A stretch of 38,173 bases of DNA from Albidovulum sp. Its GTDB lineage: Bacteria; Pseudomonadota; Alphaproteobacteria; Rhodobacterales; Rhodobacteraceae. The translations under genes were made by a program, and so were the position numbers. The DNA is taken from NCBI GenBank assembly GCA_030837825.1, contig JAUQYB010000088.1, positions 1 through 38,173 on the forward strand, read 5' to 3'. Of this stretch, positions 24,367 through 32,070 are shown in pieces. The stretch's first letter is position 1; every line of letters starts with the position of its first letter. The notes beneath the pieces are model-generated. The model was not told the origin of the DNA. It made no database searches and was given only the letters and a program-made list of their open reading frames with translations.

Positions 24367-24384
24367 CGGGGCCCGAAGGCCCCG
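24367..24384 (-). terminator. UUCG-tetraloop hairpin after the major capsid gene
   Basis: On the minus strand CGGGGCC-TTCG-GGCCCCG forms a 7-bp GC stem closed by a UUCG tetraloop 16 nt after the capsid stop codon. No T-run follows, so it may be a partial terminator or, more likely, a 3'-end stabiliser of the upstream mRNA. A smaller hairpin (24395-24408) spans the stop codon. Confidence 0.5.
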
Positions 24385-24399
24385 ACCGATCCGCGTCTC

Positions 24400-25596
24400 T
24401 TACGAGACCGCGAATTTCAGGAGCTTGATTGCCGCGAAGTCGCTCACGTCGCCGCCCACCCGCTTGGAGGCGTAGAAGAGGACATGCGGCTTGGCCGAGA
24501 ACGGATCGCGCAGCACCCGCATGTCGGGGCGCTCCGCGATCGTGTAGCCCGACCGGAAGTCGCCGAAGGCGATCGCATGGGCGTTGGCGCCGATGTCCGG
24601 CATGTCCTCGGCGACAAGCACCGGGTAGCCCATGAGGCGGGCGGGCTCGCCCGCGGCCAGCCCGTCCGACCACAGGAAGCGGCCGTCGGCATCTTTCATC
24701 TTGCGCACCGCGCCGGCGGTCTTGGAGTTCATCACGAAGGTCGCGTTGGCGCGGTATTCCGCGTTCAGCGCATAGACGAGGTCGATGATCGCGTCCGAGG
24801 CGTTGGTGGCCGCGAAATCGCCCGCAGCACCCGTCGCCACATAGCCGAGCGATCCCCAGGCCCAGGCGCCATTGGCAACGGTGCCGTGCGACAGGAAGCC
24901 CTTGGGCTTGTCCACGCCGTCGCCCGACACGAAGGCCTGCGCCTCGGCCCGGGCGAAGCGGTCGGCGATGCGCTCGGCGAGCCACCCCTCCACGTCGAAG
25001 GCGCTGTCGTCCAGAAGCCGCTGGCTCGCCTTCGGCATCGCCGCCAGCTCATGAAGCGGGATCGAGATGCGGTCGATCTGCGGGGTCGAGGTCTCGGTCA
25101 GCGCCGCCGTCTCGGTGGCCCAGCCCGAGCCCAGATCGGTGTGATCCACCAGCACGTCGAAGGACGTCGCCTCCACGTTCACCACGCTGGCGATGGCGCG
25201 CAGCGACGAGGTCGTCTTCAGGACGCCGCGGATACGGTCCGAGGTTTCCGGGTCCACGAGGAAGCCGCCCTCGGCGTTGACCTGGGTGTTGAGCGCCTTG
25301 CCCTCGAGGACAAGCCCGCGCAGGCCGTCGTCGTCGCCCGACCGCAGATAGGCCCCGAAGGCCTTCTTGTGCGGCGCGTCGAGATCGACGGCGGTGGACA
25401 GCGCCGGACGACCGGCGGTGAAAGATTTGCGATCCAGCATGGTCAGTCGCTCTTCCTGTTGTTGCAGCTTCGATGTCATATCGTCCTGAAAGCCCTTGAA
25501 CTCGCTCAGGAAACCCTGAAGAGCAGACTTCATCTCCTCGGCCGGAGCGCCAGACACGCCTTCCCCGGCCCGAGCCTTCGTCTCGGTCGTCTTCAT
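24400..25596 (-). CDS. GTA major capsid protein, HK97 fold (gp5)
   Basis: A 398-residue HK97-type capsid protein. Residues 1 to about 75 are a charged helical delta domain (K-L-Q-Q-Q-E-E-R-L) expected to be removed by the neighbouring protease. The mature region shows E-G-G-F-L-V-D-P-E-T, E-L-A-A-M-P-K-A-S-Q-R-L-L-D-D-S and G-Y-P-V-L-V-A-E-D-M-P. GAGG lies 8 nt before the ATG at 25596; upstream in-frame ATG (25602) and GTG (25605) are alternatives that add two or three residues. A 36-bp gap separates it from the protease gene. Confidence 0.95.
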   Translation of the reverse strand: MKTTETKARAGEGVSGAPAEEMKSALQGFLSEFKGFQDDMTSKLQQQEERLTMLDRKSFTAGRPALSTAVDLDAPHKKAFGAYLRSGDDDGLRGLVLEGKALNTQVNAEGGFLVDPETSDRIRGVLKTTSSLRAIASVVNVEATSFDVLVDHTDLGSGWATETAALTETSTPQIDRISIPLHELAAMPKASQRLLDDSAFDVEGWLAERIADRFARAEAQAFVSGDGVDKPKGFLSHGTVANGAWAWGSLGYVATGAAGDFAATNASDAIIDLVYALNAEYRANATFVMNSKTAGAVRKMKDADGRFLWSDGLAAGEPARLMGYPVLVAEDMPDIGANAHAIAFGDFRSGYTIAERPDMRVLRDPFSAKPHVLFYASKRVGGDVSDFAAIKLLKFAVS

Positions 25597-25632
25597 ACCC
25601 ATCACCTCAGTCTGGGGTTGGTCGGCGGGCCG

Positions 25633-26193
25633 CTAGGCGCGCCCCGCCAGTGTCCGGCGCGCCTCCTCGAACAGCGCCGCCAGCTCGCGCAGGGCCGCCG
25701 CCTCGGGCAGATCGCCCTTGGCCGAAACCCGCGCCTCGGGAAGCATCGGGAAGGTGACAAGCGACACCTCCCAAAGCTCCACCTCGCGAAGAAGCCTCTG
25801 CCCCTTCGCATCCTTCTCCGCCGTCACCGTGCGGTAGCCGATCGACAGCCCGTCGATGGCGCCCGCCGCTACCAGCGCCGCCGCCTCCCGGCCCTTCTCG
25901 ACCTCGGTCAGGATGCGACCCTTCACGCGCAGCCCCCGACCGTCCTCGGCGATCTCGTCCCAGACGCCGATCGGCTGCCCGGCGTCGTGCTGCCACAGCA
26001 TCCTCACTGCGCGTCCCTCCGCCTTCAGCCGCTTGAGCGACCGCCCGTAGGCTCCCGGCAGCACCACGTCGCCGCCCTGGTCGGTCACCCCGAAGAGAGA
26101 GGCATAGCCCTCGATCCGGCAGCCCTCGGTCAGCGTGATCGCGTCACCCGGCTGGCAGAACTTGGTCTCCAGCCCGTAGTCGATTGTCCTCAT
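25633..26193 (-). CDS. GTA prohead protease, HK97 family (gp4)
   Basis: A 186-residue HK97-type serine protease that matures the capsid. Segments include E-G-Y-A-S-L-F-G-V, M-L-W-Q-H-D (catalytic His) and I-D-G-L-S-I-G-Y-R-T (catalytic Ser), with E-L-W-E-V-S-L-V-T-F-P. The start at 26193 lies 10 bp after the gp3.5 stop. The order portal - gp3.5 - protease - capsid is that of RcGTA. Confidence 0.94.
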   Translation of the reverse strand: MRTIDYGLETKFCQPGDAITLTEGCRIEGYASLFGVTDQGGDVVLPGAYGRSLKRLKAEGRAVRMLWQHDAGQPIGVWDEIAEDGRGLRVKGRILTEVEKGREAAALVAAGAIDGLSIGYRTVTAEKDAKGQRLLREVELWEVSLVTFPMLPEARVSAKGDLPEAAALRELAALFEEARRTLAGRA

Positions 26194-26203
26194 GTGCCTC
26201 TTC

Positions 26204-26434
26204 CTACTTCGGCCCGAACTCGATCAGGGATTGCACCGCCTGGCTCAGGATCACGCCGACCACCCCGAAGACCGTCATCCACAACCGCTTCTCCACCCCG
26301 CCGATCATCGCCTCGATCCGCTCCAGCCGCTTCTCGACCGTCTCGAACTGCAACGCCATGATCCGGTCCACGGTCTCGAAACGGTGCTCGTGCGCGCACT
26401 CGAAGGGTTCCTTGAGATAGCGCGACCCCGCCAT
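26204..26434 (-). CDS. GTA small membrane-type protein gp3.5
   Basis: A 76-residue protein. The N-terminus G-S-R-Y-L-K-E-P-F-E-C is conserved-looking, an amphipathic coiled-coil helix follows (F-E-T-V-E-K-R-L-E-R-I-E), and the C-terminus is one hydrophobic helix (W-M-T-V-F-G-V-V-G-V-I-L-S). GAGG 7 nt upstream supports ATG 26434; an ATG at 26440 would overlap the portal stop. Its function is unknown even in RcGTA. Confidence 0.85.
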   Translation of the reverse strand: MAGSRYLKEPFECAHEHRFETVDRIMALQFETVEKRLERIEAMIGGVEKRLWMTVFGVVGVILSQAVQSLIEFGPK

Positions 26435-26436
26435 CT

Positions 26437-27609
26437 TCATGCCTCGTCCGGAAGCTTCGGCAGCCCGAGGATCGCGCGTTTCTCGGCATCGGTCAGGAAC
26501 AGCGCCTCGCCCACGCGCTTCCACTGCTGGTCGCGCTCGCCCGCAAGCGCCGGCACCTGGTCAAGGTCGGGCCTGAGCTCGACCTGGCTTCCCAGATGCG
26601 TCGACAGCCAGTGGCTCACCGCCGCCGTCACGCGGGTCGCCAGCGGCAGGACCGTCAGCCGGTAGAACGCCCGGTTCGCCTCCTGGTAGTTGGCATAGGT
26701 CGCGTCCCCGGGAATGCCCAGCAGCATCGGCGGCACGCCGAAGGCGGTGGCGATCTCCCGCGCCGCCGCCTCCTTGGTCTTCTGGAACTCCATGTCCGAG
26801 GGACTGAACCCCATCGGCTTCCAGTCGAGCCCGCCTTCCAGAAGCATCGGCCGTCCGGCGTTGCGCGCGCCCTGGTGATGCATCTCCATCTCGTGCACCA
26901 GCCGGTCGTACTGGTCCGTCGACAACTGCCCCTGCCCGTCCGCGCCCTTGTAGACGATCGCGCCCGACGGCCGCGCGGCATTGTCCAGAAGCGCCTTCGA
27001 CCAAGCCGAGGCGGCATTGTGCACGTCGACCGCCACCGCCGCCGCCTGCATCGGGCTGAGCCCGTAATGGTCGTCCTGCGGATGGAACGACTTGATATGG
27101 CAGACCGGATCGACCGGTCCGGTCATGTCGAACCGGTGCTTGCGCCCGCCCACCGCATAGTCATAGGCGGCGGGCCAGCCATCCGCGCCCGGCACCAGGC
27201 TCATCCGGTCGGACCTGAGCACATGGAGCTCCGCCGGCAGCCCGGCGCCACCCACCGCCTCGACATAGCCGTTGCCGCTCAGCAGCAACTGGCCATAGAG
27301 CGCCTCGAACAGTTCCGCCCGCCCCTGCCCCGGATTGGGCCGGCGCATCAGCTCGATCACCGGGTGCACATCATAGCGCCGCGTCCCGTCCTGGCAGACC
27401 AGCGGCAGCGCCGCCGCCGCCTCGGCAACCAGCTTCACCGCCCGGAAACCGACCGGATTGCCGGAAAACCCGGTCTTCGTCAGGCTCGCCGTGTCGCGGG
27501 GCGACCAGACGACGCGGCCCGACGATCCCCAGGCGATCACCCGCCCCGTGGCCGAGGCCTTCTGCTCCGGCACCGCGCCCTCGGCGCGCCGGAAGATGTT
27601 CCATGCCAT
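26437..27609 (-). CDS. GTA portal protein, HK97 family (gp3)
   Basis: A 390-residue portal protein that forms the dodecameric DNA gate in the capsid vertex. Family segments are F-S-G-N-P-V-G-F-R-A-V-K-L, L-L-L-S-G-N-G-Y-V-E, the S-F-H-P-Q-D-D-H-Y-G-L-S-P-M stretch and A-F-G-V-P-P-M-L-L-G. A 114-bp gap to the terminase gene contains a copy of the dispersed hairpin repeat; most other GTA junctions here are 1-40 bp or overlapping. Confidence 0.95.
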   Translation of the reverse strand: MAWNIFRRAEGAVPEQKASATGRVIAWGSSGRVVWSPRDTASLTKTGFSGNPVGFRAVKLVAEAAAALPLVCQDGTRRYDVHPVIELMRRPNPGQGRAELFEALYGQLLLSGNGYVEAVGGAGLPAELHVLRSDRMSLVPGADGWPAAYDYAVGGRKHRFDMTGPVDPVCHIKSFHPQDDHYGLSPMQAAAVAVDVHNAASAWSKALLDNAARPSGAIVYKGADGQGQLSTDQYDRLVHEMEMHHQGARNAGRPMLLEGGLDWKPMGFSPSDMEFQKTKEAAAREIATAFGVPPMLLGIPGDATYANYQEANRAFYRLTVLPLATRVTAAVSHWLSTHLGSQVELRPDLDQVPALAGERDQQWKRVGEALFLTDAEKRAILGLPKLPDEA

Positions 27610-27662
27610 CCGATCTCTCCTGTCTCGGCACGCCGGCGCCGCCGCGACGCGGTCCGCCTGCC

Positions 27663-27718
27663 CTTCATCTTGCTCGAAATACCTTCTGGGGGTGTGGGGG
27701 GCCGACAGCCCCCCGCCT
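27663..27718 (-). repeat. Dispersed hairpin repeat, copy A (inside the GTA cluster)
   Basis: On the minus strand: a G-rich arm and C-rich arm (7-bp stem GGGGGGC/GCCCCCC), a CACCCCC block, GGTATTT, a 5-nt spacer and AAGATGAAGG. It matches copies at 34919-34960 and 35953-36000 in order and spacing. It lies between terminase and portal genes, in the direction of transcription. Confidence 0.75.
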
Positions 27719-27723
27719 CGCCC

Positions 27724-29067
27724 TCACAGGCTCCGCACCTGCGGGCGGCGCCAGCGCGCCGCCGGCTCCACCATCAGGTCGGTCAGCGCCCAGACCAGCG
27801 CGTCCACCCGGTCGGGGGAGCCCTGGCCCTCGTAGCCCGTGACAGTCATCCGGCACATCTGGTCTTCCAGCGCGTGAAAGCTCCCCGCGTGATGCACCCG
27901 CCCCTGATCGTAAAGCGCCGCCACCGGCTCGGCCCGCGCGGTCTTGCCGCGCGAGGCGCGCACCGCGCGGAACGGCACCATCGGGTCGATCTGCCGGACC
28001 ACCGTCTCGACCAGATCACCGCCCTGGTTGACCTCGGCCACCAGCCGGTCCGCGCCATGCCGGTCCATCGCCGCGATCGCCGCCCGCGCCCAGTCGGCCG
28101 GCGAGGCACCCCGGACGGTGGCGTCCTCCAGCACGAAGGCGCGCCAGTCCGACGGCGGCCCCTCGGTCAGCGCGCCGACCACGACGATCCCGCATTCGTC
28201 CGATCCCGCGTGCCCGGTGACCGGCGGATCGACCGCCACGACGATCCGGCTGAAGCCCCCGGGCGCCGCCTTCCGCCCGGCGTCGAGCCGCGCCGTGGTC
28301 CAGAGCGCACCCTCCGCCTCCTCCAGCAGCACCCCGTCCAGCTCCTCCCGTTCCGTCCTTGTGCCGGCATAGCGCGTCCGCACCTCTTCCAGGAACGACG
28401 CCGCGAGATAGGCCCGGTTCGCTTCCGTGGGCGCCTGCGTGAGCACCGTCGAGGGGTTCTTCACGATCGTCTTCAGCACGCCGACATTCCGCGGCGTCGT
28501 CGTCACCACCTGCCTGGGATGCTCGCCAAGCCTCAGCGCGAACTGAAGCATGTCCCAGGTCTCCTTCGCCTTCTTCCACTTGGCAAGCTCGTCGACCCAG
28601 GCCGCGTCGAACTGCGGCCCCCGCAGGCTATCGGGGTCGAAGGCGGAATAGACCTCCGCCACCGCCCCGTTCGGCCAGACAAGCCGCTTGCGCGTCGCCT
28701 CCCAGGCCGGGCGCCGGTCGGGTGGCGAACAGGCGAGGATGCCGCTCTCGCCGAAAATCATCACCTCGCGCACCTGGTCGATCGTCTCGCCCACCAGCGC
28801 CACCCGCCGCGCCTGTCCCGGATCGCCGGCCCGCGATCCCTCGACCTGCGCCCGCACCCATTCGGCGCCGGCGCGGGTCTTGCCCGCGCCGCGCCCGCCC
28901 ATGATCACCCAGGTCTTCCAGGCGCCCTCCGGGGCCAACTGATGCGGCAGCGCCCAGAACTCGAAGAGCCAGGGCAGCGCCATCAGCGCCTCGTCCGTGA
29001 GCCCGGCGAGGAAGGCGTCAACCGTCTGCGGCGTCGCGGAGGCGAGCCAGCCTGCGGCCGATCTCAT
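27724..29067 (-). CDS. GTA large terminase subunit (gp2)
   Basis: A 447-residue TerL that packages host DNA into the particle. The ATPase Walker A reads G-G-R-G-A-G-K-T (K63), Walker B ends V-D-E-L (D159, E160), and the nuclease domain begins with V-A-V-D-P-P-V-T-G (D280). The first suitable ATG giving a normal N-terminus is 29067, which overlaps the TerS gene by 50 nt; the open frame allows an earlier start at 29139, which would overlap more. I saw no downstream start before the ATPase core other than internal codons. Confidence 0.95.
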   Translation of the reverse strand: MRSAAGWLASATPQTVDAFLAGLTDEALMALPWLFEFWALPHQLAPEGAWKTWVIMGGRGAGKTRAGAEWVRAQVEGSRAGDPGQARRVALVGETIDQVREVMIFGESGILACSPPDRRPAWEATRKRLVWPNGAVAEVYSAFDPDSLRGPQFDAAWVDELAKWKKAKETWDMLQFALRLGEHPRQVVTTTPRNVGVLKTIVKNPSTVLTQAPTEANRAYLAASFLEEVRTRYAGTRTEREELDGVLLEEAEGALWTTARLDAGRKAAPGGFSRIVVAVDPPVTGHAGSDECGIVVVGALTEGPPSDWRAFVLEDATVRGASPADWARAAIAAMDRHGADRLVAEVNQGGDLVETVVRQIDPMVPFRAVRASRGKTARAEPVAALYDQGRVHHAGSFHALEDQMCRMTVTGYEGQGSPDRVDALVWALTDLMVEPAARWRRPQVRSL

Positions 29068-29314
29068 CGCGGGCGGCGTCGAGGTCGAACGCGCGCCCGC
29101 CCGCATCGCCTCCGTCACGGTCTTCCCTGAGTTTCGCAACTTTCGCCCTTTCCTCGAACACGATCTGCAGGGCCGAGCGGAGGTCTCGCATGACCCGCAC
29201 CCCGTCCTTCAGTTCGCTCAGGTCGCCTTTCCGCACCCGGTCCATCGCGGTGTGGATTTCCACGACGATTTCGTCCAGAAGCCCCATCGCCTCGGTCACG
29301 AGGGGCCTCGTCAT
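29018..29314 (-). CDS. GTA small terminase-like protein (gp1)
   Basis: A 98-residue, charged, helical protein at the head of the GTA cluster: L-L-D-E-I-V-V-E-I-H, then A-L-Q-I-V-F-E-E-R-A-K and a C-terminal arginine-rich helix. By position and size it equals RcGTA gp1, identified as the small terminase (recalled). GGAG 5 nt upstream supports the ATG at 29314; an earlier in-frame ATG at 29344 lacks a good site. It overlaps the TerL start by 50 nt. Confidence 0.85.
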   Translation of the reverse strand: MTRPLVTEAMGLLDEIVVEIHTAMDRVRKGDLSELKDGVRVMRDLRSALQIVFEERAKVAKLREDRDGGDAGGRAFDLDAARDEIGRRLARLRDAADG

Positions 29315-29392
29315 CGGCTCTCCGGCCGGTGTCTCAACGATCATTCAGCTTGCGCCCGCCTGTCATGCCTGCCCGCACGAGCGAAATGGAAA

Positions 29393-29424
29393 AGCGGCCC
29401 CGGGGTCGTCCGCCCCGCGCCGCT
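29393..29424 (-). terminator. Leader hairpin with short U-run before the GTA cluster
   Basis: On the minus strand a 6-bp AGCGGC/GCCGCT stem, a small internal loop and a 4-bp GGGG/CCCC stem (7-nt loop) are followed by TTTT. It sits about 80 bp before gp1 and downstream of the candidate promoter at 29451-29479. It may attenuate GTA transcription or end read-through from mltG. Confidence 0.35.
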
Positions 29425-29450
29425 CTCGCACTTCTTCTAGCTTGCCCGCA

Positions 29451-29479
29451 GGAATACCCCCGACCGTCCGCAAAGTCAA
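29451..29479 (-). promoter_or_regulatory. Candidate sigma-70 promoter of the GTA cluster
   Basis: Minus-strand TTGACT (29474-29479) and TATTCC (29451-29456) are separated by exactly 17 bp. The DNA just upstream (29480-29505) is AT-rich, unlike its surroundings, and includes TTAACCTT (29498-29505), seven of eight bases of the CtrA half-site TTAACCAT as I recall it. Confidence 0.5.
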
Positions 29480-29536
29480 GAAAAATAGTGTTTTCAGAAG
29501 GTTAACGAAGCGTGCGCGGCCCTTCCCGCAAGGCCC

Positions 29537-30703
29537 TCAGTCGCCGCTGCCGTCCTGCTGCTGCCCGGCCTCGAGCGCCCGCCATTTGGCGACGTTGTCG
29601 TTGTGCTCGGCCAGCGTCTCGGCGAACACATGTCCGCCCGACCCGTCCGCCACGAAATAGAGGTAGTCCGTCGCCTCCGGGTGCAGCGCGGCGAAGATGC
29701 TGTCGCGGCCCGGGTTGGCGATCGGCGTCGGCGGCAGCCCGTCGATCACATAGGTATTCCAGGCCGTCCGCCCCCTCAGCTCGCTCTGCCTGAGCCCACG
29801 ACCCAGCACGCCCTGACCCTTGGTCAGCCCGTAGATCACCGTCGGGTCGGTCTGGAGCTTCATGCCGTCCCGCAGCCGGTTCAGGAACACGCTCGCCACC
29901 ACCGGCCGCTCCTCGGGCACGCCGGTCTCCTTCTCGACGATCGAGGCCATGATCAGCGCCTCCTCCGGCGTCGCATAGGGCAGCCCCTCGGCGCGCGCGG
30001 GCCACAGCTCGGCCAGCACCGCCTCCTGCCGCCGGCCCATCTCCTCCAGAAGGGCGCCGCGCTCGGCCCCCCGCACCACCTCGTAGCTGTCAGGCGAAAG
30101 ATGCCCCTCGGCCGGCACCTCGCCAGGCTCGCCCGACAGGAACTCCGCCCGCTTCAGCGCCTCGACCACCTGCCAGCTCGTCACCCCCTCGGCCAGCGTC
30201 ACCCGGTAGCGCACGTCGGGATCCTCGGTGCGCGCGGCATAGCCCGCCCGTGCCTCGCCCGCCGCCGGATCGAACTTGACGACCTCGACATAGGCATCCG
30301 TCGCCGGATCAAGCTCGCGGACGATGACGTCCGATGCGTTGACCCCGATCCGGTAGTTCACCTCGGTCCCGCAGGTCGACTGGCCGCTTGCGGTGATCGA
30401 ATCCACGATCTCGCGCATCGAGGCCTTGGGCCGGATCAGGAACGACCCCGCCTTGAGGCTCTCGGCCTTCTCCTCATAGTCCGCGCCCACCCGGAAGATG
30501 TATTGCGAGGTGATCGCCCCGCGCTCCGCCAGCGTGCCGGCCACGGCGCGGAAGCTCGCCCCCCGCTCGACCTTGAAGCAGATCGCCTCGGTCAGCGGCC
30601 CCGGCGTGGCGTACTGCCGCTGCCCCCAGGCGACAACGCCCGCCGCCGCCACCAGGATCAGGATGGCGATGGTCAGGAAATTGGAGGCGATGTTGCGCCA
30701 CAT
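29537..30703 (-). CDS. mltG: Endolytic murein transglycosylase MltG
   Basis: MltG cuts nascent glycan strands in the inner membrane. The 388-residue protein has one N-terminal transmembrane helix (L-T-I-A-I-L-I-L-V), then LysM-like and YceG-type domains. The catalytic region shows M-A-S-I-V-E-K-E-T-G with the active glutamate, R-P-V-V-A-S-V-F-L-N-R-L and L-Q-T-D-P-T-V-I-Y-G. The ATG overlaps the fabF stop by one base (TGATG), so the two are translated together. Its end lies 222 bp before the GTA gp1 start. Confidence 0.95.
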   Translation of the reverse strand: MWRNIASNFLTIAILILVAAAGVVAWGQRQYATPGPLTEAICFKVERGASFRAVAGTLAERGAITSQYIFRVGADYEEKAESLKAGSFLIRPKASMREIVDSITASGQSTCGTEVNYRIGVNASDVIVRELDPATDAYVEVVKFDPAAGEARAGYAARTEDPDVRYRVTLAEGVTSWQVVEALKRAEFLSGEPGEVPAEGHLSPDSYEVVRGAERGALLEEMGRRQEAVLAELWPARAEGLPYATPEEALIMASIVEKETGVPEERPVVASVFLNRLRDGMKLQTDPTVIYGLTKGQGVLGRGLRQSELRGRTAWNTYVIDGLPPTPIANPGRDSIFAALHPEATDYLYFVADGSGGHVFAETLAEHNDNVAKWRALEAGQQQDGSGD

Positions 30704-31965
30704 CAGGCGCCGGCCCGTCCGAGCACGAGCGAGGCGTTGGTGCCGCCGAAGCCGAAGCTGTTCGACAGCGCCACGTCGATCTGCCGCTTCACCGCCCGGT
30801 TGGGTGCCAGGTCGAGCTTCGGCTCCACCGCCGGGGTGTCGAGGTTGATCGTCGGCGGCGCCACCTGGTCGCGGATCGCCAGCACGCAGAAGATCGCCTC
30901 CACAGCGCCGGCCGCGCCCAGCAGGTGCCCGATCGACGACTTGGTCGACGACATCGTCGCCTTCGCCGCCGCATTGCCCAGAAGCCGCTCCACCGCACCG
31001 AGCTCGATCGTGTCGGCCATCGTCGAGGTGCCGTGGGCGTTGATGTAGTCGACCCGGTCCGGGGTGATCCCCGCCCGCGCCAGCGCCGCCGTCATGCAGC
31101 GGAAGGCGCCGTCGCCGTCCTCGGAAGGTGCGGTGATGTGATAGGCGTCGCCCGACAGCCCATAGCCCAGAACCTCGGCATAGATCTTCGCGCCGCGTGC
31201 CCTGGCATGCTCGTATTCCTCCAGCACCACGACGCCCGCGCCCTCGCCCATGACGAAGCCGTCGCGGTCCGCGTCATAGGGGCGGCTCGCCTTTTCCGGC
31301 TCGTGCGGCCGCTTGGTCGACAGCGCCTTGCAGGCGTTGAACCCGGCGATGCCGATTTCGGAGATCGGGCTTTCCGCCCCCCCCGCGACCATCACGTCGG
31401 CATCGCCCCACATGATCAGCCGCGCCGCATCGCCGATGGCATGGGCGCCGGTCGAACAGGCGGTGACGACCGCATGGTTCGGCCCCTTGTAGCCATAGCG
31501 GATCGACACCTGCCCCGAGATCAGGTTGATCAGCGCGCCGGGAATGAAGAACGGCGACACCCGCTTAGGCCCCCGCTCCCTGATCAGCACCGCCGTCTCG
31601 GCGATCGAGGTCAGCCCGCCGATCCCCGAGCCGATCATCACGCCGGTGCGCAGCCGCTCCGCTTCCGAGGGCGCCTCCCAGCCGGCATCCTTCACCGCCT
31701 GGTCTGCCGCCGCCATGCCGTAAAGGATGAAGTCGTCCACCTTGCGGCGGTCCTTCGGCTCCATCCAGTCGTCGGGGTTGAAGGTGCCGTCCTTGCCGTC
31801 GCCGAAGGGAATCTCGCAGGCATAGGTGGTGACCACGTTCGAGGTGTCGAACCGGGTGATCGGCCCTGCCCCCGATTGCCCCTGAACCAGCCGCTTCCAG
31901 GTCTCGTCCACGCCGCAGGCCAGCGGCGTGACAAGACCCAGCCCGGTGATGACAACCCGCCTCAT
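30703..31965 (-). CDS. fabF: 3-oxoacyl-ACP synthase II
   Basis: FabF elongates acyl-ACP by condensation with malonyl-ACP. At 420 residues it has normal length. The Cys-His-His active site is present: C170 in T-A-C-S-T-G-A-H, a histidine in N-A-H-G-T-S-T and one in S-I-G-H-L-L-G-A-A-G; the C-terminal N-S-F-G-F-G-G-T-N-A is intact. The start is MRRVVITGLG at 31965; the longer frame back to 32025 adds a poorly conserved segment. It is coupled to mltG downstream. Confidence 0.97.
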   Translation of the reverse strand: MRRVVITGLGLVTPLACGVDETWKRLVQGQSGAGPITRFDTSNVVTTYACEIPFGDGKDGTFNPDDWMEPKDRRKVDDFILYGMAAADQAVKDAGWEAPSEAERLRTGVMIGSGIGGLTSIAETAVLIRERGPKRVSPFFIPGALINLISGQVSIRYGYKGPNHAVVTACSTGAHAIGDAARLIMWGDADVMVAGGAESPISEIGIAGFNACKALSTKRPHEPEKASRPYDADRDGFVMGEGAGVVVLEEYEHARARGAKIYAEVLGYGLSGDAYHITAPSEDGDGAFRCMTAALARAGITPDRVDYINAHGTSTMADTIELGAVERLLGNAAAKATMSSTKSSIGHLLGAAGAVEAIFCVLAIRDQVAPPTINLDTPAVEPKLDLAPNRAVKRQIDVALSNSFGFGGTNASLVLGRAGA

Positions 31966-32070
31966 CGCGTCCCCCGATCCTCCTGCGTCCGGCCCTAGAT
32001 ACACGGGCCGGACGCGGACCGGCAAGGGCCGTTCCGACCCTAAGGCGGGCTCTCGCCCTCCCGCCCACCG

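Noticed and set aside
26596..29130. Plus-strand open frame of 844 codons opposite portal and terminase
   Set aside because: Antisense to two motif-supported GTA genes and crosses the intergenic repeat; shadow composition.
14601..29314. An inducible prophage
   Set aside because: No integrase, repressor, replication or lysis genes, no attachment-site repeats, host-like base composition, and gene order equal to RcGTA. A GTA explains everything seen.
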